Shown: piece after piece, positions 9,068 through 17,887 of the stretch | How the letters are laid out: each line of letters starts with the position of its first letter | How positions within the stretch are numbered: position 1 is the stretch's first letter | From: Paracraurococcus sp042666655 | GTDB lineage: Bacteria > Pseudomonadota > Alphaproteobacteria > Acetobacterales > Acetobacteraceae | DNA length: 64,000 nt | Direction: 5' to 3' | NCBI RefSeq assembly: GCF_042666655.1 | Contig: NZ_JBHTDE010000002.1 | Span: forward strand, 310,001-374,000 | Translations under genes and position numbers: made by a program | The notes under the pieces: model-generated | What the model saw: only the letters and a program-made list of their open reading frames with translations | Told to the model about the DNA's origin: nothing | Databases searched by the model: none

Positions 9068-10242
9068 GCCGGGCTCCGCAACGCGCGGAAGAAGGCCTGC
9101 ACCTCGGCCGCCAGCGCCGCCGGGTGTTCCATCGCGGCGAAATGCCCGCCTTTCTCCATCACCGTCCAGCGGCGGATATCGGTGTAGGCGCGCGCCGCCA
9201 GGCTGCGCGGCGGCCGCATGATCTCGCGCGGGAATTGGGCGTAGCCGGTGGGCACGTCCACCGTCCGGCCGTCCGGGATCGGCCAGGGCCCGTGCATCCG
9301 CGCGTAGTAGGGCCAGAAGGACGCGCCAATGCCGCCGGTGAACCAGTAGAGCGCGATGTTGCCGAGCATCCGCTCGCGGTCGATGGCGCTCTCGATCCGG
9401 CCGTCGTTGTCGCTCCAGGCATGGAATTTCTCGGCGATCCAGGCGGCGAGGCCGGCCGGGCTGTCGACCAGCGCCGCGGCCAGGGTCTGCGGCCTGGTGC
9501 CCTGGATCCACTGGTAGCCGGTCTCCTCTTTCATCCAGTGCTCCAGTTCGGCCCGATAGGCCGTCTCCTCCGGCGTCGGCGTCCCGGTGAAGATCGAGGC
9601 GTCGCGGCGGATCGCCAGCAGGTTGACGTGGATTCCGATCAGCGCCTCCCGTTGCGTCGCGCCGAGGGCGGCGGCGATCATGCCGCCCCAGTCGCCGCCC
9701 TGCGCCGCATAGCGCTTGTAGCCGAGCACCCCGGTCATGAGGTCGTTCAGGCAGGCGGCGATGTCGTGCACGCCGAACCGCTTCTGTCCCGGTGCGAAGG
9801 AGAGGCCGTAGCCCGGCAAGGATGGCGCGATGACGGTGAAGGCGTCTGCCGGGTCTCCGCCGAAGGCCGCCGGATCGGTCAGCCGGGGGATGATGTCGAG
9901 GAATTCGAAGACCGAGCCGGGCCAGCCATGCATCAGCAGCAGCGGCGTCGGGTTCGGCCCCTTGCCCGGCACCTGCAGGTAATGCAGGTCGATCCCGTGC
10001 AGCGGCACGGTGTACTGCGGGAAGGCGTTGAGCGCGGCCTCCTGCGCCCGCCAGTCGAAGCCGTCCCGCCAATGCGCGACGAGCTCGGCCAGGTAGGCGG
10101 CGCTGGTGCCGTAGGTCCAAGGGTCGCCGCCGGGCGGGATCGGCGCCTGGTCCGGCAGCCGGGTGCGGGCCAGCCGGTCGCGCAGCTCGGCGATGGCCTG
10201 CTCCGGGACGGCCAGCGTGTAGGGCTGGGGCTTGGAAGCCAT
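9064..10242 (-). CDS. epoxide hydrolase (alpha/beta hydrolase with EHN domain)
   Basis: A 392-residue protein of the microsomal-type epoxide hydrolase family. The N-terminal EHN domain holds LRDRLARTRLPD and the WRDGFDWRAQE segment. The alpha/beta hydrolase core has the oxyanion-hole motif HGWPGS, the nucleophile Asp in QGGDWGG, and the catalytic His in KGGHFAAMEHP near the C-terminus. There is no signal peptide, so it is probably cytosolic. It is the first gene of the operon with the MhpD-like and GMC genes. The start at 10242 leaves about 250 bases to the divergent MetE-like gene, containing repeat copy B. Confidence 0.93.
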   Translation of the reverse strand: MASKPQPYTLAVPEQAIAELRDRLARTRLPDQAPIPPGGDPWTYGTSAAYLAELVAHWRDGFDWRAQEAALNAFPQYTVPLHGIDLHYLQVPGKGPNPTPLLLMHGWPGSVFEFLDIIPRLTDPAAFGGDPADAFTVIAPSLPGYGLSFAPGQKRFGVHDIAACLNDLMTGVLGYKRYAAQGGDWGGMIAAALGATQREALIGIHVNLLAIRRDASIFTGTPTPEETAYRAELEHWMKEETGYQWIQGTRPQTLAAALVDSPAGLAAWIAEKFHAWSDNDGRIESAIDRERMLGNIALYWFTGGIGASFWPYYARMHGPWPIPDGRTVDVPTGYAQFPREIMRPPRSLAARAYTDIRRWTVMEKGGHFAAMEHPAALAAEVQAFFRALRSPA

Positions 10243-10330
10243 GGGCGCATTCCTCCTGGCCGCCGAGGATGCGCCGGGCTCGGGCCATGGGGAAGCCTCG
10301 ATGCCGGTCGGGCAAGGCTGGACAGGGAAG

Positions 10331-10443
10331 CGGTTTTCTCGTGCCGGGCCCCGGCCATGGGTTCTTTCTGGGTCGGCAGTCGCCGCGCGGCAGGCGCCCG
10401 ACCGACAGAAATGGGCATGGGGTTCAGGGGGTACTTTCCCCCG
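10331..10443. repeat. dispersed multi-hairpin element, copy B
   Basis: The core stem pairs GGTCGGCAG (from 10371) with CGCCCGACC (to about 10403) around CGCCGCGCGG. The flanks continue the inverted repeat: TTCTTTCTG on the left against CAGAAATGG on the right. The CAGAAATGG right flank is shared with copy E. It sits between two divergent genes, upstream of the MetE-like gene, and ends about 40 bases before that gene's ribosome-binding site. Confidence 0.65.
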
Positions 10444-10493
10444 ACCCACCCGTCCCCCAGGATCAAACCAAAGCTTCCTGGGAGGAAAAGACG

Positions 10494-11672
10494 ATGCGCC
10501 GAAGCGATGACCGCATCCTGTGCACCCACACCGGCAGCCTGCCCCGCCCGCCGGCGCTGACCAAACTCTATGCGAGGCGCGCCGCCGGTGAAACAGTGGA
10601 CGAAGCCGCCATCGACACCGCCGGCCGCGCCGCGACACGCCATGTCGTCCGCCGGCAGATCGAAGCCGGCATCGATGTCGGCAACAACGGCGAGCAGATG
10701 CGGGAGGCCTTCTTCCTCTATGTCCGGCACCGCATGTCCGGCTTCGGCGGCGGCTGGACCCGCAAGACCTTCGCCGACGTGGCGCGCTATCCCGGTTTCC
10801 AGGCCTGGGGCGACGCTACCGCCTCAGGACGCCCCAATGTCAGCAACCGCGACGGTGTGCCCGAGGCGGTGGGTGAGGTCCGCTATCTCGATCCCGCCCT
10901 GGTGCAGGCGGAATGCGACGAGTTCCTGACGACGCTGACGGAGGTCGCGCCGCAGGGTTTCGCCGAGGCCTTCATGACAGCGCCCTCGCCCGGGATCATC
11001 GCCGCCGCCATGCGCAACCGGCACTACGACACCGAGGATGCCTACTTGGCTGCCCTCGGGAAGGCGCTGCAGGTGGAGTATGAAGCGATCGTCGGTGCTG
11101 GCTTCGTGCTGCAGATCGACGCGCCCGATCTGGCGATGGAGCGGCATCTGTCCTACCAGGACCGCCCGCTCTCGGCCTTCATCGACTTCGCCGACCGCGT
11201 GGTGGCGGTGATCAACGCCGCGCTGGCGAATATCCCGCGCGACCGGGTGCGCATCCATGCCTGCTGGGGCAATTACGAGGGCCCGCACGACTGCGACGTG
11301 GCGATGCACGACATCCTGCCGGCGATCGGCCGTGCCAGGGTCGGCGGCTGGGTGCTGCCCATCGCCAATCCGCGCCACGCACACGAGTACCGCTGCCTGA
11401 ACGAGTTGCCGCTGGACGACGGCCAGGTGGTGGTCGCCGGTGTCATCGACCCGCTGACCAATTTCGTCGAGCACCCGGAGGTAGTGGCCGACCGGCTGGA
11501 GCAGGTGGCGCGGGTGATCGGCGACCCGACCCGGGTGCTGGCCGGCACCGATTGCGGCTTCGACACCTCGGCCGGGCGCGGCCGGGTGGCGGAGGACATC
11601 GTCTGGGCAAAGCTGGCCGCGATGGCCGAGGGCGCGCGGATTGCCTCGCGCCGACTCGGCCTGAAGGGCTGA
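10494..11672 (+). CDS. cobalamin-independent methionine synthase-like protein (MetE C-terminal domain family)
   Basis: A 392-residue protein equivalent to the C-terminal catalytic half of MetE (which is about 750 residues). Zinc-site motifs are present: HACWG in IHACWGNYEGPH and the Cys in AGTDCGFDTS near the C-terminus. The N-terminus carries THTGSLPRPP, typical of these short MetE-like proteins. A strong ribosome-binding site GGAGGA at 10481-10486 supports the start at 10494. Stand-alone short forms often act on other methyl donors or in catabolism, so methionine synthesis is not certain. The gene ends three bases before the convergent epimerase stop. Confidence 0.88.
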   Translation: MRRSDDRILCTHTGSLPRPPALTKLYARRAAGETVDEAAIDTAGRAATRHVVRRQIEAGIDVGNNGEQMREAFFLYVRHRMSGFGGGWTRKTFADVARYPGFQAWGDATASGRPNVSNRDGVPEAVGEVRYLDPALVQAECDEFLTTLTEVAPQGFAEAFMTAPSPGIIAAAMRNRHYDTEDAYLAALGKALQVEYEAIVGAGFVLQIDAPDLAMERHLSYQDRPLSAFIDFADRVVAVINAALANIPRDRVRIHACWGNYEGPHDCDVAMHDILPAIGRARVGGWVLPIANPRHAHEYRCLNELPLDDGQVVVAGVIDPLTNFVEHPEVVADRLEQVARVIGDPTRVLAGTDCGFDTSAGRGRVAEDIVWAKLAAMAEGARIASRRLGLKG

Positions 11673-11675
11673 GCC

Positions 11676-12605
11676 TCAGGACGCCGCCATCGACCCCACC
11701 GTCGCCAGCAGCCCCATCTCCAGGCTGGTCTTCGCCCGCACCCCCAGCACCGCCGTGGCGGCCGCCGGATTGCCGAGCGAGGCACGGATGTCCCCGGCCC
11801 GGGCCGGGCCGAAGGTGATCGCCAGCGGCCGGCCGTCCAGCCGCGCCAGGGTCTGCGCCAGTTCCAGCACCGAGGTCGCCCGCCCGGTGCAGACGTTGAA
11901 GACGGTGGCCTGCGGCGCCGCATGCAGCACCTCCATCCCCGCCATTAGGTGGCGCACTACGTCCTCGACATAGACGAAATCACGGGTTTGCAGCCCGTCG
12001 CCATGCAGGGTCAGCGCCTGGCCGGCGCCGATGCGGGCGGCGAAGATCGAGATCACCCCGGAATAGGGCGAGGCCGGGTCCTGCCGCGGGCCGAAGACGT
12101 TGAAGAAGCGGAAGCCCATGGTCGGCACGCGGTGCACCGTGAAGGCGACCCGGGCATGCAGTTCCGAGCCCAGCTTGTCGGCGCCATAGGCGGTGTTGGG
12201 GGCGGGGACCGCGCCCTCGTCGATCGCGCCGTCGCCCTGGTCGCCGTAGATAGCGGCCGAGGAGGCGTAGACCACCGGGATACGTCCCGCCTGCCGGGCG
12301 GCGTCGAGCACGGTGACGGTGCCGGTCTGGTTGGCCCGGTGGGTGCCGAGCCAGTCCTCGTTAGACCGCGCCACGCTGGCGATGGCGGCCAGGTGGAAGA
12401 CGCCGGCCGCGCCGGCCAGGACCTGGCCCATCAGCGCCGCATCGGCGACGTCGCCGACGATCAGTTCGGCCCGCGCATCGAGGTTGCGGCGATGCCCGGT
12501 CGAGAGGTCATCGACCACCCGGACCTGGTGGCCGCCCGCCAGCAGCGCATCGGCCAGGTGGGACCCGATGAAGCCGGCGCCGCCGGTAACGACATAAAGG
12601 GACAT
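11676..12605 (-). CDS. NAD-dependent nucleotide-sugar epimerase/dehydratase
   Basis: A 309-residue extended SDR enzyme. The NAD-binding GGAGFIGSHL is at residues 7-16, the catalytic Ser region is VYASSAAIYG, and the catalytic Tyr-Lys pair is in TAYGADK. The GFRFFNVFGPRQDP segment is typical of GalE-like UDP-glucose 4-epimerases and related enzymes. It probably makes a nucleotide sugar for the exopolysaccharide built by the neighbouring glycosyltransferases. The exact sugar is unknown. It lies 347 bases downstream of the flippase gene on the same strand. Confidence 0.9.
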   Translation of the reverse strand: MSLYVVTGGAGFIGSHLADALLAGGHQVRVVDDLSTGHRRNLDARAELIVGDVADAALMGQVLAGAAGVFHLAAIASVARSNEDWLGTHRANQTGTVTVLDAARQAGRIPVVYASSAAIYGDQGDGAIDEGAVPAPNTAYGADKLGSELHARVAFTVHRVPTMGFRFFNVFGPRQDPASPYSGVISIFAARIGAGQALTLHGDGLQTRDFVYVEDVVRHLMAGMEVLHAAPQATVFNVCTGRATSVLELAQTLARLDGRPLAITFGPARAGDIRASLGNPAAATAVLGVRAKTSLEMGLLATVGSMAAS

Positions 12606-12952
12606 GGGTGCACTCCGCCTTGACCCGACCATCCCTGCGAATGGCGGGCCAGTCCAGTTTCGCAGTTTGCCGTCAGTTCCGGCGGAATCGCGCAAGGTCG
12701 GCGCCGCGTCCCGCGGCATGCGTGGCTGCCGCTGCCCGGCCGCGGGCCGGAAAAGGGATCGCCGCGGCCGGGGCAGGGGCCCGGTCGCGGCGAGGAATAT
12801 GCTCTGGTCTCAAGGGCCGCCCTTTGCCCCGCAAGACCGGGCCAAGGTGGGCGGCAAGCTGCAATGCCAAGCGGGAGGCAGAGGGGAACTTCGCCTCTCC
12901 CCACCTGTATGGCGCAGCCCGGCGGTTTGCGATGTGCGCTGGCGCACACTCC
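12606..12952. other. 347-base gap between flippase and epimerase genes
   Basis: I see no convincing gene here. A segment around 12840-12905 may be a decayed or reversed copy of the dispersed hairpin element: it has GAGGGGAACTTCGCCTCTCC, which folds into a hairpin like the terminal one of the family, next to a GCTGCAATGCCAAG stretch. The match is too weak to list as a copy. Confidence 0.35.
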
Positions 12953-14389
12953 TCACGCCTTCGCGTTAACGCTGCCGCCGCGGCGCGGCAGGCGTGGCGC
13001 CGGCAGCAGGCCGAGCCGGATGGCCAGCAGCCCAAGGAGGACGAAAGCTGGCGCCGCGGCGGCGGCGGCTGGCCAGGGCGCCAGAAATTGCGGGATCGCT
13101 GCCGCCCCGGCGATCGCCAGCGCCAGCAGGGCGACGGCGCCATGCGGGTAGTCCGCCCGCGCCCTGCGCTGCGACAGGATGGCGAAGACCACCAGCCGCA
13201 CGCCCTGCGCCAATACCGTCGCGGCGATCGCGCCGGCGATGCCGAAGCGGGGGATCAGCAGCGCGTAGGCGGCGATCGCCACCGCCCCGGCCAGCGAGTT
13301 CACCAGAAAGGGCATCCGCCCGGTGCGGCCGATATAGGCGCCGATATTGAACAGGCTGCCGAAGCTCTGCAGCACCAGCGAGATGACCACGAAGGGCACC
13401 ATCGCCGCCGCCGGGTGGTAGGCGGGCGGCGTCGCCGCCAGGATCAGCACCGGCCCAGCCAGCGTCGCCACCGCGGCGGCCAGCAGCGTCACCGCCGCCC
13501 CGGTGCCGGCCAGGCGGGCCGAGTGTCGCGGCCCGTCCGCCCCGGCCCAGACCCCGAGCCGGCGCGGATACCACCACAGTTCGAAGGGCTGCATCAGGAA
13601 GGCCATGGCGAGCGCCAGCTTCGAGGCCAGCGCGTAGTGCCCCAGTGCCTCGGCCGGCACCGAGCCGGCGAGGAACCAGCGATCGGCGGTGCCGAGCGCG
13701 AAGGAGGCGAGGCCACTGCCGATCAGCGGCACGCCATAGGCCAGCAGCGGCCGCCAGGCCGCCGGCTGCATCCGGATGCCGGTGTCCCGCGCCTGGCCGG
13801 CCAGCAGCACCACCGCCGCCATGAGGGACGCCGCGGCGCCGGCGCCGAGCATCCCGGCGATCCCGAACCCCTGCCAGAGCAGCAGGCCGAGCAGGACGGT
13901 GTGCAGCGTGCCGCGCAGGATGACGATGAAGGCATAGGCCGCCGCGCGGTTCTGCATCCGTAGCCAGGCAAGCGGCACGCCGATCGCCGCCTCCAGCGCC
14001 ACGGAAATCCCGAGCAGGATGACCTCGATGGGCAGCGCCGGCAGCGGCAAAAGGGCGCCCAGCGGCGCCGCGGCGAAGGCGCCGGCCAGGCCGATCAGGG
14101 TGACGACGATGGCCAGGCCAGTGACCCGGGCGGCGCCGAGCTTTCCCTCCGCCCCGGGCAGGCTGGCGAAGCGGTAGAGCGTGTCGACCAGCCCGGCGCC
14201 GGCCAGCACCGCGGCGATCTCGGCGGCGGAGGAGAGCAATTCCAGCCGGCCGAATTCGGCCGCCGGCAGCAGGCCGGTGATCAGCGGCAGCAGCAGCAGG
14301 CCGATCCCCTTGGTCCAGCCGGTTGCCCCGGCATAGAGCAGGGTGGCGCGAAGCCCGTCCGGCAGGGCCGCCCAGCGGGCACGGAACAT
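12953..14389 (-). CDS. polysaccharide flippase/translocase (Wzx-like, MOP superfamily)
   Basis: A 478-residue integral membrane protein with about a dozen hydrophobic segments and few charges between them. It has the RFASLPGAEG loop after the second pair of helices and a long Ala/Leu-rich C-terminal half. The size and pattern fit the Wzx/O-antigen flippase group that moves lipid-linked oligosaccharide units across the inner membrane. The start at 14389 is three bases from the upstream glycosyltransferase stop, so the two are coupled. No Wzy polymerase is recognised in the window, so the assembly route is incomplete as seen. Confidence 0.87.
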   Translation of the reverse strand: MFRARWAALPDGLRATLLYAGATGWTKGIGLLLLPLITGLLPAAEFGRLELLSSAAEIAAVLAGAGLVDTLYRFASLPGAEGKLGAARVTGLAIVVTLIGLAGAFAAAPLGALLPLPALPIEVILLGISVALEAAIGVPLAWLRMQNRAAAYAFIVILRGTLHTVLLGLLLWQGFGIAGMLGAGAAASLMAAVVLLAGQARDTGIRMQPAAWRPLLAYGVPLIGSGLASFALGTADRWFLAGSVPAEALGHYALASKLALAMAFLMQPFELWWYPRRLGVWAGADGPRHSARLAGTGAAVTLLAAAVATLAGPVLILAATPPAYHPAAAMVPFVVISLVLQSFGSLFNIGAYIGRTGRMPFLVNSLAGAVAIAAYALLIPRFGIAGAIAATVLAQGVRLVVFAILSQRRARADYPHGAVALLALAIAGAAAIPQFLAPWPAAAAAAPAFVLLGLLAIRLGLLPAPRLPRRGGSVNAKA

Positions 14390-14391
14390 GG

Positions 14392-15603
14392 TCAGGCCCT
14401 CCGGCAGCCGGCGAAGACCTGGCCCAGGCGCTCGGCCTGGTAATCCAGGGTGAAGCGGTCCAGCAGCCGCTGCCGCCCGGCGGCGCCGAGGCGTCGACGT
14501 TCCTCCGGTGCCAAGCCGGCCAGCCAACGCAGCCCCTCGGCCAGGGCGTCGGCATCGGCGGGCGGGATTAGCCGCCCGGTCTCCGCCGTCACCATCTCCT
14601 TGTTGCCGGTCACCGTGCTGGCCAGGACCGGCAGTTCCATCCCCATGGCCTCCTTGACCGAGACCGGGGAGGTGTCGCGGTCGCCATTGGCGCAGATCAC
14701 GTAGGGCGCAACGAAGCCGGCATAGGCCGGGCCGTGCTCGGCGATCCAGGTGGACGGCCTGGGGCCGAGGAAGCGCATCCGGTCGGCGACGCCGCGCGCC
14801 GCGGCCAGGGCCTGGAGCTCGTCCAGCAGCACGCCGGCGCCGACCGCCTCGACCACCGGGCGCTCGGCTTCCGGCAGTCTGGCCAGCGCCTCGATCAGCA
14901 CCGGATAGCCCTTCTGCTCGGACAGCCGGCCGATCGCCAGGATGCGGCCGTTGCTCGGCGGCGGCGTGGCAGGGCGGCGGAAGCGGGCGGGATCGACGCC
15001 GCAGGGGATGACATGCACCGGGGCGCCGGAAGTCATGGCCAGGAAATCGGCCCTCATGTCCTCGCAGGTGGCGATCACCGCATCGGCGGCGGCCAGCTTC
15101 ACCGGGATATCGGCCGGGGCGCCATAGACATCGTAGCCATGCGACATGAAGCTGCAGGGCAGCCCGGCCAGCCGGGCGGCGACGATGGCGATCGCCCCGG
15201 CGCCATGCGCGTAATGGGCATGGACATGCTCCACCCCCTCGCGCCGGGCGACCAGGGCGGCGCGCGCGCCGGCCAGCAGCAGTGACGGGACCGACAGCGC
15301 CTTCTGCGCCCGACAGAAGGCCAGCGCCCGGGCCAGGCCGGCCGGGTTGGCCAAGGCACCAAGCATCGCGCCGAACAGGGCCGCGCCCCGCGGCTGGGCG
15401 CCGAGCACTACCGTCTCGCCGCGGAACACCTCGTCCTCCGGCTGGCAAGGGCCGTCATAGGGGGCGATCGCCAGCGGCACGACGCGGTGGCCGCGCGCCC
15501 GCAGCGCCCGGATCTCGTTGCTGATGAAGGTCTCCGACAGCACCGGGAAGGCCGCCAGCACATGCAGGGTGGCGACGGGAGCGTTGCGGGCACCATCGGG
15601 CAT
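14392..15603 (-). CDS. glycosyltransferase family 4 (GT-B) protein
   Basis: A 403-residue retaining glycosyltransferase. The N-terminal Rossmann half starts with LHVLAAFPVLSETFI and contains HAHYAHGAGAIA and SHGYDVYG, typical of exopolysaccharide GT4 enzymes. The C-terminal half has GRLSEQKGYPVLIEA and the nucleotide-sugar EX7E-like segment SVKEAMGMELPVLAS. It probably adds a sugar to the lipid-linked repeat unit on the cytosolic side. It is the first gene of the minus-strand unit glycosyltransferase - flippase - epimerase and faces the divergent GT2 gene. Confidence 0.92.
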   Translation of the reverse strand: MPDGARNAPVATLHVLAAFPVLSETFISNEIRALRARGHRVVPLAIAPYDGPCQPEDEVFRGETVVLGAQPRGAALFGAMLGALANPAGLARALAFCRAQKALSVPSLLLAGARAALVARREGVEHVHAHYAHGAGAIAIVAARLAGLPCSFMSHGYDVYGAPADIPVKLAAADAVIATCEDMRADFLAMTSGAPVHVIPCGVDPARFRRPATPPPSNGRILAIGRLSEQKGYPVLIEALARLPEAERPVVEAVGAGVLLDELQALAAARGVADRMRFLGPRPSTWIAEHGPAYAGFVAPYVICANGDRDTSPVSVKEAMGMELPVLASTVTGNKEMVTAETGRLIPPADADALAEGLRWLAGLAPEERRRLGAAGRQRLLDRFTLDYQAERLGQVFAGCRRA

Positions 15604-15748
15604 GGCGGGCGGAATCCTCTGGCCTCGCCAGGATGGGCTTGCCGAAATCGGTCCAGCGGCCGTGCGGGGCCTTTGGCCGGCGCTGAACCGCAACCTGTGA
15701 GTGATTCTACTTATTTCGCAACCCTATTTCCAGGACATTGCCAGTCCC

Positions 15749-15793
15749 GCATTTTGCGACGCAAGCGGCAGGCGGAACCGGCATAAGATTTGC
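15749..15793 (+). promoter_or_regulatory. candidate sigma-54 promoter with upstream block, before GT2 gene
   Basis: CGGCATAAGATTTGCT (15779-15794) matches the -24/-12 pattern: GG at 15780-15781, then exactly 10 bases, then GC at 15792-15793, inside TTTGC. Upstream at 15749-15770 is GCATTTTGCGACGCAAG, which contains the inverted repeat TTGC-GAC-GCAA. Almost the same block occurs at 20049, before the STAS gene, which has a second candidate of this type. Transcription would start near 15805, about 45 bases before the ATG at 15852. Inference from motif only. Confidence 0.5.
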
Positions 15794-15851
15794 TCCACTT
15801 TTCGTGATCTGGCCCGATGACCAATACGGGTCGAGAGGAAAAGACCGCGCG

Positions 15852-16787
15852 ATGCCGAATCTGCCCAGCGCCTGCATCATCGTTCCGATGCGCGACGTCG
15901 CGCCCTTCCTGCACAACGCCCTCGCCTCGATCGGCGCGGACCCGCGGCTGGAGATCCTGCTGGTCGACGACGGCTCGCGCGACGGTACCGCCGAGCTCGC
16001 GGCCGGGCTGGCCCGGCAGGACCGCCGCATCCAGCTGCTGCCCGGCCAGGGCCGCGGCCCTTCCGCCGCCCGCAACCTTGCGATCGGCGCGGCCCGCGCA
16101 CCGCTGGTCGCCTTCCTCGACGCCGACGACTGCTGGCGGCCCGGCAAGCTGGACCGCCAATTGGCGCTGCACCGGCGGCATCCGCAGCTCGGCTTCTCCT
16201 TCACCGACTACCGGCACGTGACGCCGGAGGGCGAGGACCGCGGCAGCTGCTTCGGCTACTGGCCGCATTTCGCCGCGCGGCATGCGCCCACCGCCGGCGG
16301 CCCGGCCTTCGAGCTCGGCGCCGATGCGCTCGCGCAGATCTATGCCGAGAACGTGGTCGGCACCTCGACCGTCGTCGCCCGCACCGACCTACTGCGCCAG
16401 GTGGGCGGCTTCGGCACCGCTTGGGGCTCGGCCGAGGACTGGGACCTTTGGCTGCGGCTAGCGGCGCTGGCCCCGGTCGGCTGCGTGCCAGCGATGCTGA
16501 CCGACTACCTGATGCACCGGCCCGGCGCGGTATCGCGCAATGCCGGCAAGCGGGCCCGGGCGATCGCGGCGATCGCCGCCGAACACCGCGCCGCCGCGGC
16601 ACGGCTGAACCCGGCCCTGGCCCGGGCCGGCGAGGCCGGGCTGCTTGTGGCGGCTGCCGAGGCGGCGGGGCGCCGGCGTGCGGCGCTGCTGCTGCGGCTG
16701 CGCGCCCTGGCGATCGCGCCGAGCCGGCGCGTGGTGCGGGAGGCGATCCGTGGGGTCTTCAGCGGGCCGGCGGGCGCCCCGGCGTGA
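15852..16787 (+). CDS. glycosyltransferase family 2 protein (tandem paralog 1)
   Basis: A 311-residue GT-A fold glycosyltransferase. The N-terminal nucleotide-binding segment is CIIVPMRDVAPFL, followed by LLVDDGSRDGT and the DXD-type metal motif in AFLDADDCWRPGK. The acceptor-side motif is EDWDLWLRLAA, with the catalytic ED. It shares long blocks with the next gene (GFSFTDYRHVT, AENVVGTSTV, CFGYWP), so the pair is a tandem duplication. It probably adds a sugar in exopolysaccharide repeat-unit synthesis. The C-terminal 50 residues are Ala/Arg-rich without a clear membrane anchor. Confidence 0.92.
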   Translation: MPNLPSACIIVPMRDVAPFLHNALASIGADPRLEILLVDDGSRDGTAELAAGLARQDRRIQLLPGQGRGPSAARNLAIGAARAPLVAFLDADDCWRPGKLDRQLALHRRHPQLGFSFTDYRHVTPEGEDRGSCFGYWPHFAARHAPTAGGPAFELGADALAQIYAENVVGTSTVVARTDLLRQVGGFGTAWGSAEDWDLWLRLAALAPVGCVPAMLTDYLMHRPGAVSRNAGKRARAIAAIAAEHRAAAARLNPALARAGEAGLLVAAAEAAGRRRAALLLRLRALAIAPSRRVVREAIRGVFSGPAGAPA

Positions 16788-16888
16788 TGCCAGGGGCGGG
16801 TGGGACCTGGCCTGCCGCGCCGCAATTCGCCATGCACGACCCTTCGGTGCATATCAGGACACTGGTTGCACCCAGAGGATACCGGGCG

Positions 16889-17836
16889 ATGCCGCAGGGC
16901 CCCGAATGCAGCGTGGTGATCCCGGCCCGCAACGCGGCGCCTTGGCTGGGAGGCAGCATCGCCTCGATCGGGGCGAAGGCCGCGGTCGAGATCCTGGTGG
17001 TCGATGACGGCTCGACTGACGGAACCGGCGAGCTCCTCGGCGGGCTGGCCGCGGCGGATGCGCGGATCGTGCCCCTGACGGGGCCGCGCCGCGGCGCCGC
17101 GGCGGCGCGCAACGCGGCGCTGGCGGTGGCCGCGGCGCCGCTCGTCGCCTTCCTCGACGCGGACGACCGTTGGCGCCCAGGCAAGCTCGCGGCCCAGCTG
17201 GCGCTGCATGCGGCGCGGCCGGAACTCGGCTTCTCCTTCACCGACTACCGCCACGTGACCGAAGCCGGGGAGGACCGCGGCACCTGCTTCGGCTATTGGC
17301 CGGGCTTCCGGACGCGGCACGGCGCCTGGCTGGAAGCCTTCCTGCTGGGCCCGGATGCGCTGGCCCAGTTGTTCGCCGAGAATGTGGTCGGCACCTCCAC
17401 CGTCATGGTCCGCACCGCCTTGCTGCGCGAAACGGGCGGGTTCGACGAGTCGCTGCGCCAGGCGGAGGACTGGGACCTGTGGCTGCGGCTGGCGGCCCGC
17501 GCGCCGGTCGGCTGCGTGCCGCTGGTCGGCACCGACTACCTGATGCACCGGCCGGGCAACCTGTCGCAGGACACGGCCGCACGGGCGGCGGCGCTGCGGC
17601 TGGTGGCCGCGCGGCACCGGGCGGCGGCGGCGGGGCTGGACCCTGGCGCGGCGCGGCGCTGTGCCGCACGGCTGCTGGTCGCGGAGGCCGAGGCGGCGGC
17701 GGCGGCCGGGCAGGGCTGGCGGGCGGCGGGCAAGCAGGTTCAGGCATTGCTGCAGGCGCCGGACCGTCGCGCGGCGCGGTCGGCCGCGGCGGCGGTGCTG
17801 CGGGCGGCGACCGGGCGTGGCCTGCGCCCGGCGTGA
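16889..17836 (+). CDS. glycosyltransferase family 2 protein (tandem paralog 2)
   Basis: A 315-residue GT2 enzyme, paralog of the gene just upstream. Motifs are SVVIPARNAAPWLGG, LVVDDGSTDGTGE, AFLDADDRWRPGK and EDWDLWLRLAARAPVG. The start at 16889 lines up with the paralog; an in-frame ATG at 16832 would add 19 residues. The 100-base spacer contains a small hairpin, ATGCAC paired with GTGCAT around 16832-16852. The two enzymes probably add different sugars, or the same sugar at different positions; sequence alone does not tell. Confidence 0.92.
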   Translation: MPQGPECSVVIPARNAAPWLGGSIASIGAKAAVEILVVDDGSTDGTGELLGGLAAADARIVPLTGPRRGAAAARNAALAVAAAPLVAFLDADDRWRPGKLAAQLALHAARPELGFSFTDYRHVTEAGEDRGTCFGYWPGFRTRHGAWLEAFLLGPDALAQLFAENVVGTSTVMVRTALLRETGGFDESLRQAEDWDLWLRLAARAPVGCVPLVGTDYLMHRPGNLSQDTAARAAALRLVAARHRAAAAGLDPGAARRCAARLLVAEAEAAAAAGQGWRAAGKQVQALLQAPDRRAARSAAAAVLRAATGRGLRPA

Positions 17837-17887
17837 CGCGACGGCGGGTTTGCGGAATCCTGCCGGTCCGACCATCGGGGATTCGGC

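Noticed and set aside
12840..12905. Eighth copy of the hairpin element
   Set aside because: Only the terminal hairpin and a vague core resemble the family; listed as doubtful in the gap entry only.
12953..15448. 831-codon frame as a single giant protein
   Set aside because: The 5' part is the shadow of the glycosyltransferase gene; the flippase starts at 14389.
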